Part shown: positions 17,297 through 25,891 of the stretch, piece after piece
Layout: the number at the start of each line of letters is the position of its first letter
How positions within the stretch are numbered: the first letter of the stretch is position 1
DNA from: Sphingomonas faeni
GTDB lineage: Bacteria > Pseudomonadota > Alphaproteobacteria > Sphingomonadales > Sphingomonadaceae
DNA: 64,000 nucleotides
Assembly: GCF_030817315.1 (NCBI RefSeq)
Contig: NZ_JAUSZF010000001.1
Coordinates: forward strand, 382,001 to 446,000
Direction of reading: 5' to 3'
Notes under the pieces: model-generated
Databases searched by the model: none
Seen by the model: only the letters and a program-made list of their open reading frames with translations
Told to the model about the DNA's origin: nothing
Translations under genes and position numbers: made by a program

Positions 17297-17380
17297 CGTC
17301 ATCCTGGGCTCGACCCAGGATCCAGAGCCAAGCGCCGGTTCATTCGTGGCTCTGGATCCTGACTTTCGTCAGGATGACGG
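17297..17380. repeat. Palindromic repeat, family B, copy 1 (contains the acyl-CoA synthetase stop)
   Basis: An 84-bp element bounded by cgtcatcctg and caggatgacg, with an inner palindrome around ggatccagagcc and ggctctggatcc. Copies lie at 22690-22772 and 37757-37840. The stop codon of the acyl-CoA synthetase (17369-17371) lies inside the right arm. Confidence 0.9.
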
Positions 17381-18976
17381 AGCGGGTGGGGATGGCGGGG
17401 ATGCGCTGAGCCGATCACGGAGTTCGCGCTTCAGGACTTTGCCAATCGCGCTGCGTGGCAGTTCCTCGGCGACGTTGAGCGCCGATAGTCGCTGCGTCTT
17501 GCCAAGTTGCGCGTTCGCCCACGCCAGGATCGAAGGCGCATCTTCGGTCGTGCCATTACGCGGGACGTAGAAGCCGACCGGCGTCTCGCCCCAGGCCTCC
17601 GACGGTACGCCGATCACCGCGCAGTCCGCCACCGCCGGATGCTGCGCCAACACCGACTCCAGGTCGGACGGATAGATGTTGAACCCGCCCGAGATGATCA
17701 GGTCCTTCTTCCGGTCCATCAGCGTGAGGAACCCGTCCTCGTCGAACCGCCCGACGTCGCCGTGGCGGATGTAGCGATTGCCGTCCGCGTCATACCATTC
17801 GGCATCGCGCGTCGCATCCGCGCGGCCGTGATAGCCGTTCATCATCGCCGGGCTGCGACCGACGACTTCGCCCATTTCCCCTGGCGCGACCTCGACACCG
17901 TCATCGTCGATCAGGCGGATTTCGTGGCCCGGCATCGGCTGGCCGACGGTGTGGAGCTTGGTCGGGTTGGCTGTCGCGTTCAACGCGCAACTCGCGCCGC
18001 CCTCGGTCATGCCGTAGAATTCGACCAGCACACCCGGCCAGCGCGCGACCACGTCGGCCTTCAGCGCGGCGGAGAAGGGCGCGCTGGTACTCGTCTTGAA
18101 GCGGAAAGCCGACAGGTCGAAGTCATCGAAATCGGGCAGCGCCATGATCCGCTGATACTGGACCGGTACCAGCATCGTGTGCGTTGCGCGGTACCGCTCG
18201 GCGAGTTCGAGATACGCGCGCGCCTCGAACTTCCCCATCAGTACGACGGTGCCACCCCAGCCGAGCGTCGGCAGGAAGCTGACCAATGTGGTGTTCGAAT
18301 ATAGCGGGGTGGCGATCATCGTGACGGCGGTGTCGAACCCGGCGGCGGTGTTGCGCGAAATGTGGGCCCAGCGCATCGCATGGCTCTGGACGATGCCCTT
18401 GGGCGTGCCGGTCGTGCCCGATGAGTAGATGATGTTGAACGGGTCTTGGGGAGCGATCGCGACGGCGGCTGGCCTTGAGCCTTCTGGAGCGAGCCAGTCC
18501 TCGAAAGCCTGATAAGCTTGTTCCTCCGCGAAGGCGGGGGCCCAGTGGGGGCTCCCACCTTCGCGGGAGAACAAGATGGGACGGGCTGAAAGCGTTTGCC
18601 CCTCCAGCGCCCGAGCATTCTCCGCATCGAGGAACACGATCGGCGCGCCGCTATCCGCAATCATAGCTGCGATCGCCGCCGGCGTAGCGGATGGCGCGAT
18701 CGGGGTCGCGACACACCCCGCACGTACCGCACCAAGGAAAGCGGCAGCATAGTCGGTCGTCGGCGCCGCAACGATGGCCACCGCAGTCCGTGGTGTCACC
18801 CCGTCGCGCTGCAACGCCGCAGCGATCCGGTCCATCATTCCATCGAGCGTCCGATAGTCGATGCTGCCCTGCGCATCGGCAACCGCGGCGCGATCCCCCC
18901 GTTCGAGCGCATGCGCGTGGATCAGATCGGGCAGCGTGGCGAAGCCCGTGGTGAGCATGTCTGCGGCAGTCGTCAT
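17369..18976 (-). CDS. AMP-forming acyl-CoA synthetase, with in-frame repeat insertion
   Basis: A 535-residue class I adenylate-forming enzyme that activates a carboxylic acid to its CoA thioester. Motifs: P-loop YSSGTTGTPKGI, YGMTEGG, hinge DRKKDLIISGGFNIYP and the catalytic Lys in LPRSAIGKVLKREL. Residues about 135-153 ([18 protein letters not shown]) are encoded by a family A palindrome (18519-18574) inserted in frame in the N-terminal domain before the P-loop. The ATG is at 18976, with MTTAADMLTT. The last codons and stop lie in repeat B1. Substrate unknown; the neighbours suggest a fatty, hydroxy or aromatic acid. Confidence 0.9.
   Translation of the reverse strand: MTTAADMLTTGFATLPDLIHAHALERGDRAAVADAQGSIDYRTLDGMMDRIAAALQRDGVTPRTAVAIVAAPTTDYAAAFLGAVRAGCVATPIAPSATPAAIAAMIADSGAPIVFLDAENARALEGQTLSARPILFSREGGSPHWAPAFAEEQAYQAFEDWLAPEGSRPAAVAIAPQDPFNIIYSSGTTGTPKGIVQSHAMRWAHISRNTAAGFDTAVTMIATPLYSNTTLVSFLPTLGWGGTVVLMGKFEARAYLELAERYRATHTMLVPVQYQRIMALPDFDDFDLSAFRFKTSTSAPFSAALKADVVARWPGVLVEFYGMTEGGASCALNATANPTKLHTVGQPMPGHEIRLIDDDGVEVAPGEMGEVVGRSPAMMNGYHGRADATRDAEWYDADGNRYIRHGDVGRFDEDGFLTLMDRKKDLIISGGFNIYPSDLESVLAQHPAVADCAVIGVPSEAWGETPVGFYVPRNGTTEDAPSILAWANAQLGKTQRLSALNVAEELPRSAIGKVLKRELRDRLSASPPSPPAPSS
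18519..18574. repeat. Palindromic repeat, family A, copy 2, inside a coding sequence
   Basis: The arms ttcctccgcgaaggcggg and cccaccttcgcgggagaaca match copies 1, 4 and 5. The reading frame of the acyl-CoA synthetase passes through the whole element without a stop. Confidence 0.9.
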
Positions 18977-19051
18977 CCGGGCATCGCTAGGCGAATGCGT
19001 CCGGCGATGCCATACGGTATATTCGAAAACCGAAATCGAGGAGAAGCGGAT

Positions 19052-19666
19052 TTGCTGTTCTACGATAGCGCGCTGCCAGCGCCCAACCCGCGTCGCGTCC
19101 GTATCTTCCTCGCCGAAAAGCATGTCCGCGTGCCGATGGCGCAGATCTCGATCCCCAAGGCCGAACACAAGTCGGCCTCGTTCCTGTCGGTCAATGCGCT
19201 CGGCCAGACTCCCGCGCTCGCGTTCGACGACGGTCGCGTGCTGACCGAAAGCGTCGCGATCTGTCGCTATTTCGAGGTGCTGCATCCCGAGCCCCCGCTG
19301 TTCGGCCACGGCGCGCACAACATCGCCGAGATCGACATGTGGACCCGGCGGATCGAACTGCGGCTGATGACGCCCCTCTCTATGGTCTGGCTGCACACGC
19401 ATCCCTGGACCGCGCGGATCGTCCAGCCGCAATATACCGAATTCGGCGCAAGCCAGCGCCCGCGCGTGCTGGCGGCGATGACGGAGTTCGATCATGCGCT
19501 CGACGGTCGCGACTGGCTCGACGGCGAGCGCCACACGATCGCCGACATCGTCCTGCTGACGACGATCGACTTCGCGAAGTTCGTCGGCATCGCGGTGCCG
19601 GACGATCTGACGCACCTGAAGGCTTGGCACGCTCGCGCGTCGGCTCGCCCGAGTGCGCAGGCATGA
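19052..19666 (+). CDS. Glutathione S-transferase family protein
   Basis: A 204-residue GST with an N-terminal thioredoxin-like domain (LLFYDSALPAPNPRRVRIFLAEK, NALGQTPALAFDDGRVLTES) and an all-helical C-terminal domain (ERHTIADIVLLTTIDFAKFVG). The start is taken as TTG at 19052, because GAGGAG lies eight bases upstream and the sequence then begins like other GSTs; an in-frame ATG at 18999 would add a poor leader. It is divergent from the acyl-CoA synthetase. The substrate is unknown. Confidence 0.88.
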   Translation: MLFYDSALPAPNPRRVRIFLAEKHVRVPMAQISIPKAEHKSASFLSVNALGQTPALAFDDGRVLTESVAICRYFEVLHPEPPLFGHGAHNIAEIDMWTRRIELRLMTPLSMVWLHTHPWTARIVQPQYTEFGASQRPRVLAAMTEFDHALDGRDWLDGERHTIADIVLLTTIDFAKFVGIAVPDDLTHLKAWHARASARPSAQA

Positions 19667-19774
19667 GCGATGCCTTGCGAGGTGCCGCGCCGTGTGACGG
19701 GGGCCGCCCAGGGATTAGCGCGCACGAGGATCGCGATGCGCTCGACGTCGAGGACTTTATCGACATCTACCGGC

Positions 19775-20035
19775 TCAACACGATCGCCCGTTCCAGATGG
19801 TCCGCGCCTGCGCCCCGGCGTTGCGCGCGAGCCCGATGGGGGCGGCCATAAAGGTGGCGAGTGTCGCGGGCGTTTTCGGCATGGGATCGTCGGCCGTCCA
19901 CATCGCATCGAAGGGGTCGCTGGTGACGAGGACGAAGAGCTTGGCGCGTGTCCTCGTGTCCAAGATCTGGGTCGATGCCGCCGCGTCCGCGAACGTCGAA
20001 TTTTCAAACCGATGCCACGAGCTAAACCGATCCAT
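19775..20035 (-). CDS. Hypothetical protein, possibly a truncated gene
   Basis: An 86-codon frame starting MDRFSSWHRFENSTFADAAA and ending IGLARNAGAQARTIWN. Third-position GC is high, as in real genes here, and the stretch AKLFVLVTSDPFDAMWTADD looks like folded protein. No Shine-Dalgarno precedes the ATG, and the frame continues upstream (GTFTVH) into repeat F2. This could be the 3' part of a gene cut by the repeat. A competing plus-strand frame covers the same bases. I do not recognise a family. Confidence 0.35.
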   Translation of the reverse strand: MDRFSSWHRFENSTFADAAASTQILDTRTRAKLFVLVTSDPFDAMWTADDPMPKTPATLATFMAAPIGLARNAGAQARTIWNGRSC

Positions 20036-20051
20036 GTGGACAGTGAAAGTG

Positions 20052-20158
20052 CCACCCCGGCGGAGGCTGGGGCTTAGAGGGAATGGCTCTCGTGACGAAG
20101 CGCTGCCTTAAGTTAAGCAGCGGCCCCCAACTGGGCCCCGGCCTTCGCCGGGGTAGTG
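20052..20158. repeat. Palindromic repeat, family F, copy 2
   Basis: The left arm (ccaccccggcggaggctggggc) and the right arm (ctgggccccggccttcgccgggg) match the copy at 4156-4263. It lies between the GST at 20225 and the uncertain gene at 19775. Confidence 0.8.
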
Positions 20159-20224
20159 TTTAAGAGGGCAAACTTGCGTTCACGTTGCCGTCACGCCGAA
20201 CGGAGGGGGCGATTTGCCGCGCCC

Positions 20225-20920
20225 TTATCGGGCAGCCGCAGACTGCCCGAACAGCATCTTCTTCGCCTCGTCCGTCATCGGTACGCTGCTATCGTTGACC
20301 GCCTTGCCCTTCTCATACGCAGCGATCGTCGCCGGCCGCGCCGCGATCGTTTCGAACCAGCGCTTCAAATTGGGAAAATCTTCGAGGCGCTGGCCCTGTG
20401 CCTCGTACGGCACGATCCAGGGATAGGCTGCCATGTCCGCGATCGAATAGTCGCCCGCGATGAAGTCCCGCCCCTCGAGCCGGCGATCGAGCACGCCGTA
20501 CAACCGGTTGGTTTCCTTCACGTACCGGTCGATCGCGTACGGAATCTTCTCGGGCGCATAGCGGTTGAAATGGTGGTTCTGCCCGAGCATCGGGCCAAGC
20601 CCGCCCATCTGCCACATCAGCCACTGCGTCACGTCCGTCCGACCGCGCAAATCGCTACCACCAAACTGCCCGGTCTTTTCTGCCAGATACAAGAGGATCG
20701 CGCCCGATTCGAAGATCGAGATCGGCTCGCCGCCATCGGTGGGTGCGTGATCGACGATCGCGGGCATCCGGTTGTTCGGCGCGATCTTCAGAAACTCGGG
20801 AGCGAACTGTTCGCCCTTGCCGATGTTGATGGGCTTGATCGTGTAGTCCAGCCCCGCTTCTTCCAGGAACAGCGTGATCTTGTGGCCGTTCGGCGTGGGC
20901 CAGTAAAACAGGTCGATCAT
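20225..20920 (-). CDS. Glutathione S-transferase / disulfide-bond oxidoreductase (YfcG/YghU-like)
   Basis: A 231-residue GST. The N-terminus MIDLFYWPTPNGHKITLFLE and the segment INIGKGEQFAPEFLKIAPNN match the nu-class YfcG/YghU group, which has glutathione-dependent disulfide reductase activity. The C-terminal helical domain contains QWLMWQMGGLGPMLGQNHHF and the IADMAAYPWI helix. It is single-copy and monocistronic as far as can be seen. The ATG is at 20920. Confidence 0.92.
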   Translation of the reverse strand: MIDLFYWPTPNGHKITLFLEEAGLDYTIKPINIGKGEQFAPEFLKIAPNNRMPAIVDHAPTDGGEPISIFESGAILLYLAEKTGQFGGSDLRGRTDVTQWLMWQMGGLGPMLGQNHHFNRYAPEKIPYAIDRYVKETNRLYGVLDRRLEGRDFIAGDYSIADMAAYPWIVPYEAQGQRLEDFPNLKRWFETIAARPATIAAYEKGKAVNDSSVPMTDEAKKMLFGQSAAAR

Positions 20921-21370
20921 CGGAATGCTCCAGCGATTGCGTCGCTTCGCAAATGGGGCAGGGGGCCGTCGACCACAAGCAACGCGCAGAGCCAGGATTC
21001 TTGCCTGATGGAAACTAGTAAGAAAAAGTCGCTTTGCAACAGCGGGAATCTATGCGAGGGGAGCCGCATACCCGGTATTCAGATTGCCCGGATGCTCCGC
21101 TCCCTCGACGATGTGGGGACGAGCCCGGCTACGACGTTGGAGAGGGGATAAGGCGGAAGAGCGGCCCGAATGAGGACGCATCTTCCGCCGTCCTTCTCAC
21201 GAAACCCACGGCTACCTGCAAAACCCAATACTTTGCCTCTCCGCGCTAATTCAGCTTGTCGCGCTTGGGTGCTCGGTTTGTCGCAAGTCGGCGCAAAGCT
21301 CAGCTTTAGCTTGTCTGGTACGCCTCGATTGCCTTAGCGTAAGGTCTGTTTCGACTTCGAGGTATTGCCG
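20921..21370. other. 450-bp intergenic region between divergent genes
   Basis: No convincing gene or RNA is visible. It must hold promoters for the YfcG-like gene (minus) and the MFS permease (plus; GAGG upstream of 21371). A 47-codon plus-strand frame at 21009-21152 (METSKKKSLCNSGNLC) has no ribosome-binding site and is not called. Confidence 0.4.
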
Positions 21371-22675
21371 ATGGCCGTCGCGTATCAGTCCCATCCCGAG
21401 ATCGCCGATGCCTTGGCGATGAAGCGACGGGGCCTGACGCTCGCGCTGCTCACGTTCACCTATTTCTTCAGCTACATGGACCGCCAGATCCTCGCGATCC
21501 TGCTCGAGCGGATCAAGGCGGACCTGTTGTTGACCGATACGCAGCTTGGGCTGCTGTCGGGACTCGTGTTCGCGATCTTCTATGCGACGCTCGGCATTCC
21601 GGTCGCGCGACTGGCGGATCGCACCAGCCGCCGCAACATCATCGCCGCCAGCCTGACGATCTGGAGTGCGATGACCGCGCTGTGCGGGCTCGCGCAGAAT
21701 TTCACGCAGCTGATGCTCTTCCGGATCGGCGTCGGCATCGGCGAGGCGGGGTCGAGCCCGCCCAGCCATTCGATCATCGCCGACCTGTACCCGCCCGAGA
21801 AGCGCGCAAGTGCGATGGCGGTGTATTCGCTCGGCGTGGTGCTGGGCGCGGGCTTCGGTACGCTGATCGGCGGCGTCGTCGCGCATTCGTACGGCTGGCG
21901 GATCGCGATGATGACGGTGGGCCTGCCGGGGATCGCGCTCGCGGTCCTCGTCCGCTTGTTCATGGTCGAGCCTCGCCGCGGCCTGTCCGATGCCGCCCGC
22001 GCGACCGAGGTGAAGCCGATGCCGAGCGTCGCGCAAGGCTTCGCATCGATGTGGGCGAGCGCGCCGGCGCGGCATCTGGTGGTCGGCGTCACGCTCACCT
22101 CGATGATCGGCTATGCGCTGACCGGCTGGGGGCCGAGCTACATGCAGCGCTCGCTGGGCGTGTCGATGCTCGATATCTCGCGTTATGTCGCGTTGCCGGG
22201 GGCGTTGTTCGGTGCGGTCTCGGCGCTTGCGGGCGGCAAGATCGCGGACGTCCTGGCGAAGCGCCACGGGCTGCATGTGCAGGCTTGGGTCGTGCTGGGG
22301 ATGAAGGGGCTATCGCTGCCGTTCGCGCTCGCCTTCTACCTGATCGACGCGCCGGGACTCGCGATCGGCAGCTATTTCGTCTCGCTGATCTTCGCCAATT
22401 CGTATCTCGGGCCGAGCTTTGCGCTGATCCAGCATCTCGCGCCGTTGCAGATCCGCGCGATGTGGGCGGCGATCACGCTGCTGGTGATCAACCTGGTCGG
22501 GCTCGGGCTCGGGCCGACGCTGGTGGGGTGGCTGAGCGATCTGTTGAAGCCGGGATTCGGCGAGGATTCGTTGCGCTATGCGCTGGTGATCATCGTGCTG
22601 ATGACGCCGTGGGCGCTGTTCCATTATTGGCGCGCGGGGGTTCTGCTGAAGCGGGACGAAGATTTGGCCAGGTGA
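21371..22675 (+). CDS. MFS transporter (spinster-like / ACS-type)
   Basis: A 434-residue, twelve-helix permease. The N-terminal TYFFSYMDRQILAILLERIK and the loop ARLADRTSRRNIIAAS are typical of the sphingolipid/spinster-like MFS group common in sphingomonads. The substrate is unknown, but its place in a catabolic block suggests import or export of a hydrophobic carboxylate. GAGG lies nine bases before the ATG at 21371. It is followed directly by repeat B2. Confidence 0.88.
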   Translation: MAVAYQSHPEIADALAMKRRGLTLALLTFTYFFSYMDRQILAILLERIKADLLLTDTQLGLLSGLVFAIFYATLGIPVARLADRTSRRNIIAASLTIWSAMTALCGLAQNFTQLMLFRIGVGIGEAGSSPPSHSIIADLYPPEKRASAMAVYSLGVVLGAGFGTLIGGVVAHSYGWRIAMMTVGLPGIALAVLVRLFMVEPRRGLSDAARATEVKPMPSVAQGFASMWASAPARHLVVGVTLTSMIGYALTGWGPSYMQRSLGVSMLDISRYVALPGALFGAVSALAGGKIADVLAKRHGLHVQAWVVLGMKGLSLPFALAFYLIDAPGLAIGSYFVSLIFANSYLGPSFALIQHLAPLQIRAMWAAITLLVINLVGLGLGPTLVGWLSDLLKPGFGEDSLRYALVIIVLMTPWALFHYWRAGVLLKRDEDLAR

Positions 22676-22689
22676 CTTACGCCTTCCTC

Positions 22690-22772
22690 CGTCATCCTGA
22701 CGAAAGTCAGGACCCAGAGTTACGAACGCCGCCCCTTGCAATCCTGGGTCCTGACTTTCGTCAGGATGACGG
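22690..22772. repeat. Palindromic repeat, family B, copy 2
   Basis: The outer 28-29 bases of each arm (cgtcatcctgacgaaagtca, continuing to cccag) are perfect inverted repeats around a 27-base centre. It is the most symmetrical copy in the window. It follows the MFS stop and could terminate transcription or shield the 3' end. Confidence 0.92.
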
Positions 22773-23066
22773 GGTGGGGGGAGGTGTTGACGATCACTAC
22801 GTGGCCGCGGGATGATTGACGAGGTACGGTTTAGCTAGGCTATCCGTTAGGCCCATCTTCCATCATCCATGCCAGCGCCGTCGCTCGATCGTCGAACACC
22901 GCATCATCCAGAAGCCGGGCGCACCGACCTCGATGATACCCGTCGCAAGATCGGTCGGGATGGTCTGCGTGCCGCCTCCGTGGAAGCCGGGCATCAGCCG
23001 TCAGCGGTTAACGCGGCGTAACCAAACCGTTCCGGCTGCGAACGTCGACCAGTCCGGGCAGAACGG
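22773..23066. other. Intergenic region, possible gene remnant
   Basis: About 290 bases lie between repeat B2 and the tandem TetR gene. A 43-codon minus-strand frame (22863-22994, with GTQTIPTDLATGIIEVGAPG) has coding-like composition, but no ribosome-binding site. A neighbouring frame (LLDDAVFDDRATALAWMMED) also looks coding. This may be a decayed gene with frameshifts; I cannot identify it. Confidence 0.3.
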
Positions 23067-24311
23067 TCAGGCCTTCGCCATCCGATCGTCGAACAGCCCG
23101 TACATCAACGTCGAGGCGTACATCGCGATCGCCCGTTCGCGCGGCATCGTCGACGCCCATTTCCGCATGTCGAACGCCGCGTTCTGGAGCGCCATCAGCG
23201 CCTGCGCCGCGATCAGCGCGTCGACCGCGCGGATGGAGCCTTCGCCGATCCCGTCCATCATCATGCCGGCATAGCGTCGCGCGATGCCGTTTGAGCGATC
23301 GACCATCGCGTTGCGCACGCCGACCGGCAGGCCGCTGAGTGCGGTGGTACGCAGCAGCGGGCCACGCTCGGCGAACTGCACGTCGAGCAAGGTCGCGACG
23401 GTGCTCGACAGCTTGTGCCAATAGCTCCCGCCCTCGGCCTCGCCGCGGCTCTGCGCATCGGCGATGGTGTCGAAGCTGCGACGATAGCACGCGATGACGA
23501 GATCGTCCTTCGCATCGAGATGGTGGTAGAAACTGCCCTTGGTGACGTTCAGTTCGGATGCGATCTTCTGCACAGATGCGCCGCGGTAGCCGAGTTCGTT
23601 GATCAGGCGCGTCGCCGCCAGCAGGAACGCCTCGCGGCCCGGCTCCGCCTCGTCATGGCTCAGATCGAGCAGGGTAGGCGACCATCTGGTGTCCTTGCCC
23701 GCGATGCCGTGCGCGAACACGTCCATCAGCCGTTCCTCGACGCGACCGTATTGATCGGGCTCGTAGCGGGTGAGCCAGATCGGCAGCCAGAACGTGTTCT
23801 CGAGCAACACGTGTGCGCGTGCACCGTTGAGATCGGTCTGCGCACGCGACGAGGTCGGCCCCCACAACAGGCGCGTCCGGCGGAACACCTCGCGCCAGCC
23901 CGCCATCAGCCGGCCACGCATCGGCTCCTCGGTCGCACGCAGATCGGAGAGGACCGCGAACGCCTTCTCCTCGCCGCGCTGAATCCGCCCGAGCCGGTCC
24001 ATGTTGAGCGCGAGATAACGCCGCACGCGTTCCTCTGGCGTCGCTTCTTCCGCCGCTACGTCGAGCATCGCGATCAGGGATTCGAGCGTGTTCTCGAACG
24101 CGGCGGCGGCGAGGTCTTCCTTGCGCTTGAAATAATAGGTAACGCTGGTCGTATTGAGCCCGACGCGCCGCGCCACGTCCGCGAACGTCATGCCCTTGGC
24201 ACTCTGTTCGTTGATCGCTTCTGCCGCCGCGGCGAGGATCGCGTCACGCTTCGCACGGAAGCGCTTGGTCCCCTGTTCGCTCTCGTCGCTCACCTCTGCC
24301 GGAACCTTCAT
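23067..24311 (-). CDS. TetR-family regulator with two TetR units in one chain
   Basis: A 414-residue protein, twice the normal TetR length. The first DNA-binding domain spans about 20-70 (TFADVARRVGLNTTSVTYYF), followed by a ligand-type domain. A second HTH lies at about 240-285 (ASVQKIASELNVTKGSFYHH), again followed by a helical domain. TetR proteins normally dimerise, so one chain may make its own pseudo-dimer and recognise an asymmetric site. The ATG is at 24311. It is divergent from the acyl-CoA dehydrogenase and probably controls the catabolic genes on both sides. Confidence 0.9.
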   Translation of the reverse strand: MKVPAEVSDESEQGTKRFRAKRDAILAAAAEAINEQSAKGMTFADVARRVGLNTTSVTYYFKRKEDLAAAAFENTLESLIAMLDVAAEEATPEERVRRYLALNMDRLGRIQRGEEKAFAVLSDLRATEEPMRGRLMAGWREVFRRTRLLWGPTSSRAQTDLNGARAHVLLENTFWLPIWLTRYEPDQYGRVEERLMDVFAHGIAGKDTRWSPTLLDLSHDEAEPGREAFLLAATRLINELGYRGASVQKIASELNVTKGSFYHHLDAKDDLVIACYRRSFDTIADAQSRGEAEGGSYWHKLSSTVATLLDVQFAERGPLLRTTALSGLPVGVRNAMVDRSNGIARRYAGMMMDGIGEGSIRAVDALIAAQALMALQNAAFDMRKWASTMPRERAIAMYASTLMYGLFDDRMAKA

Positions 24312-24408
24312 CGAAACACCCTAACAGCTTCGATTTGAAGATACAGTGCTTTTTAGGCGCTTTCAGGGCGGACTTGAAAACATGCTTTCCGGGGCCCCGC
24401 GCACGCTT

Positions 24409-24424
24409 TACCGAATACGCGGTA
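24409..24424. promoter_or_regulatory. Candidate TetR operator
   Basis: TACCG-N6-CGGTA is an inverted repeat in the 156-bp gap between the tandem TetR gene and the acyl-CoA dehydrogenase. It includes ATAC-gcg-GTAT. A related ATAC-g-GTAT occurs between the acyl-CoA synthetase and the GST gene near 19013. Confidence 0.5.
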
Positions 24425-24467
24425 TGGTCTAACCCGCCACAAAAGCGATGACGAACGGAGAGCCCGC

Positions 24468-25751
24468 ATGGATTTTACGCTGAGCGAACGAGAGACGTAT
24501 TTCCGGGATCGGGTCCGCGATTTCATCGACCAGAATATCCGCCCGCGACAGGCCGATTACGACCAGCAGGCACATGAGGGTGAGCGCTGGAAGGTGATTC
24601 CGGTGATCGAGGAGATGAAGGAGAAGGCCAAGGCCGCGGGCCTCTGGAATTTCTTCATGCCGCCGCATTCGGGCCAGACGCATGTCGACGATTCGTTCGA
24701 GTTCGAAGGCACCCAGCTCACCAATCTCGAATATGCGTTATGCGCGGAGGAGATGGGCAAGGTCAGCTGGGCGAGCGAGTGTTTCAACTGCTCGGCGCCC
24801 GATACCGGCAACATGGAGGTGTTTCACCGCTATGGCACTCGCGACCAGAAGGACCGGTGGCTCGGGCCGTTGATGCGCGGCGAGATCCGCTCGGCGTTCC
24901 TGATGACCGAGCCCGCGGTGGCGTCGTCGGATGCGACCAACATCGAGACGTCGATGGTCCGCGATGGCGACCACTACGTCATCAACGGCACCAAATGGTG
25001 GTCGAGCGGCGTGGGCGATCCGCGCTGCAAGATCGCTATCGTGATGGGCAAGACGTCGTTTGAAGGCTCGCGGCACCAGCAGCAGAGCCAGATCCTCGTG
25101 CCGATGGATACGCCTGGCGTGACGATCAAGCGGATGCTCTCGGTGTACGGCTATGATCACGCACCGCACGGGCATGGCGAGGTGGTGCTCGAGAATGTTC
25201 GCGTGCCGGTCGAGAACGTGCTGCTCGGCGAGGGGCGCGGGTTCGAGATCGCGCAGGGGCGGCTCGGGCCGGGCCGTATCCATCACTGCATGCGCACCAT
25301 CGGTGTGGCCGAGACCGCGATCGAGGCGATGGCGCGGCGGCTGCTCGACCGCGTCGCGTTCGGCAAGCGGATCGCCGACTTCTCGGTCTGGGAGGAGCGG
25401 ATCGCGACCGCGCGGATCGACATCGAGATGACGCGATTGCTCTGCCTCAAGGCTGCGGACATGATGGACAAGGCCGGCAACAAGTCCGCGCAGATCGAGA
25501 TCTCGATGATCAAGGTCGCCGCGCCGAACATGGCGTTGCGCATCCTGGACGATGCGATTCAGGCGCATGGCGGCGGTGGCGTCTCTGGCGATTTCCGGTT
25601 GGCGCATGACTGGGCGGCGATGCGGACGTTGCGCTTCGCGGATGGCCCGGACGAGGTCCACAACCGCTCTATCGCGCGTAACGAGTTCGGGAAATACGGG
25701 GACTTCCGCAAGGGTGGCGTGTCGAGCGGGGACGTCGGGGTGAGCCGGTAA
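24468..25751 (+). CDS. Acyl-CoA dehydrogenase family protein (ACAD10/11-like)
   Basis: A 427-residue flavoprotein. Motifs: [17 protein letters not shown] (FAD/substrate contact), [29 protein letters not shown] and [17 protein letters not shown] with FADGPDEVH. These are the ACAD10/11-like variants rather than classical beta-oxidation enzymes. Human ACAD11 and bacterial LvaC of this type act on 4-hydroxyacyl-CoAs after phosphorylation. The ATG is at 24468, with a GGAG-rich leader (cggagagcccgc). It is the first gene after the candidate operator. Confidence 0.92.
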   Translation: MDFTLSERETYFRDRVRDFIDQNIRPRQADYDQQAHEGERWKVIPVIEEMKEKAKAAGLWNFFMPPHSGQTHVDDSFEFEGTQLTNLEYALCAEEMGKVSWASECFNCSAPDTGNMEVFHRYGTRDQKDRWLGPLMRGEIRSAFLMTEPAVASSDATNIETSMVRDGDHYVINGTKWWSSGVGDPRCKIAIVMGKTSFEGSRHQQQSQILVPMDTPGVTIKRMLSVYGYDHAPHGHGEVVLENVRVPVENVLLGEGRGFEIAQGRLGPGRIHHCMRTIGVAETAIEAMARRLLDRVAFGKRIADFSVWEERIATARIDIEMTRLLCLKAADMMDKAGNKSAQIEISMIKVAAPNMALRILDDAIQAHGGGGVSGDFRLAHDWAAMRTLRFADGPDEVHNRSIARNEFGKYGDFRKGGVSSGDVGVSR

Positions 25752-25776
25752 ATCCACCCGTTTAAACCCGTCCCCC

Positions 25777-25848
25777 CGTTCGTCCTGAGCGAAGTCGAAG
25801 GACCGGCTCGCTCGGGGCAATGTCCTTCGACTGCGCTCAGGACGAACG
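25777..25848. repeat. Palindromic repeat, family C, copy 1
   Basis: cgttcgtcctgagcgaagtc and its inverse (gactgcgctcaggacgaacg) flank a centre of about 28 bases. A second copy is at 31211-31281 and a diverged relative at 55018-55156. It lies between the acyl-CoA dehydrogenase and ADH genes. Confidence 0.9.
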
Positions 25849-25891
25849 AAATTTTGATTGTGCGTCCGCCATTTTCGGAGCCTGACTAAAT

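Noticed and set aside
21009..21152. 47-codon plus-strand frame before the MFS permease
   Set aside because: No Shine-Dalgarno and mixed codon use; not supported as a gene.
22863..22994. Short minus-strand frame with coding-like composition
   Set aside because: Only 43 codons, no ribosome-binding site, and a neighbouring frame looks equally coding; described as a possible remnant instead.
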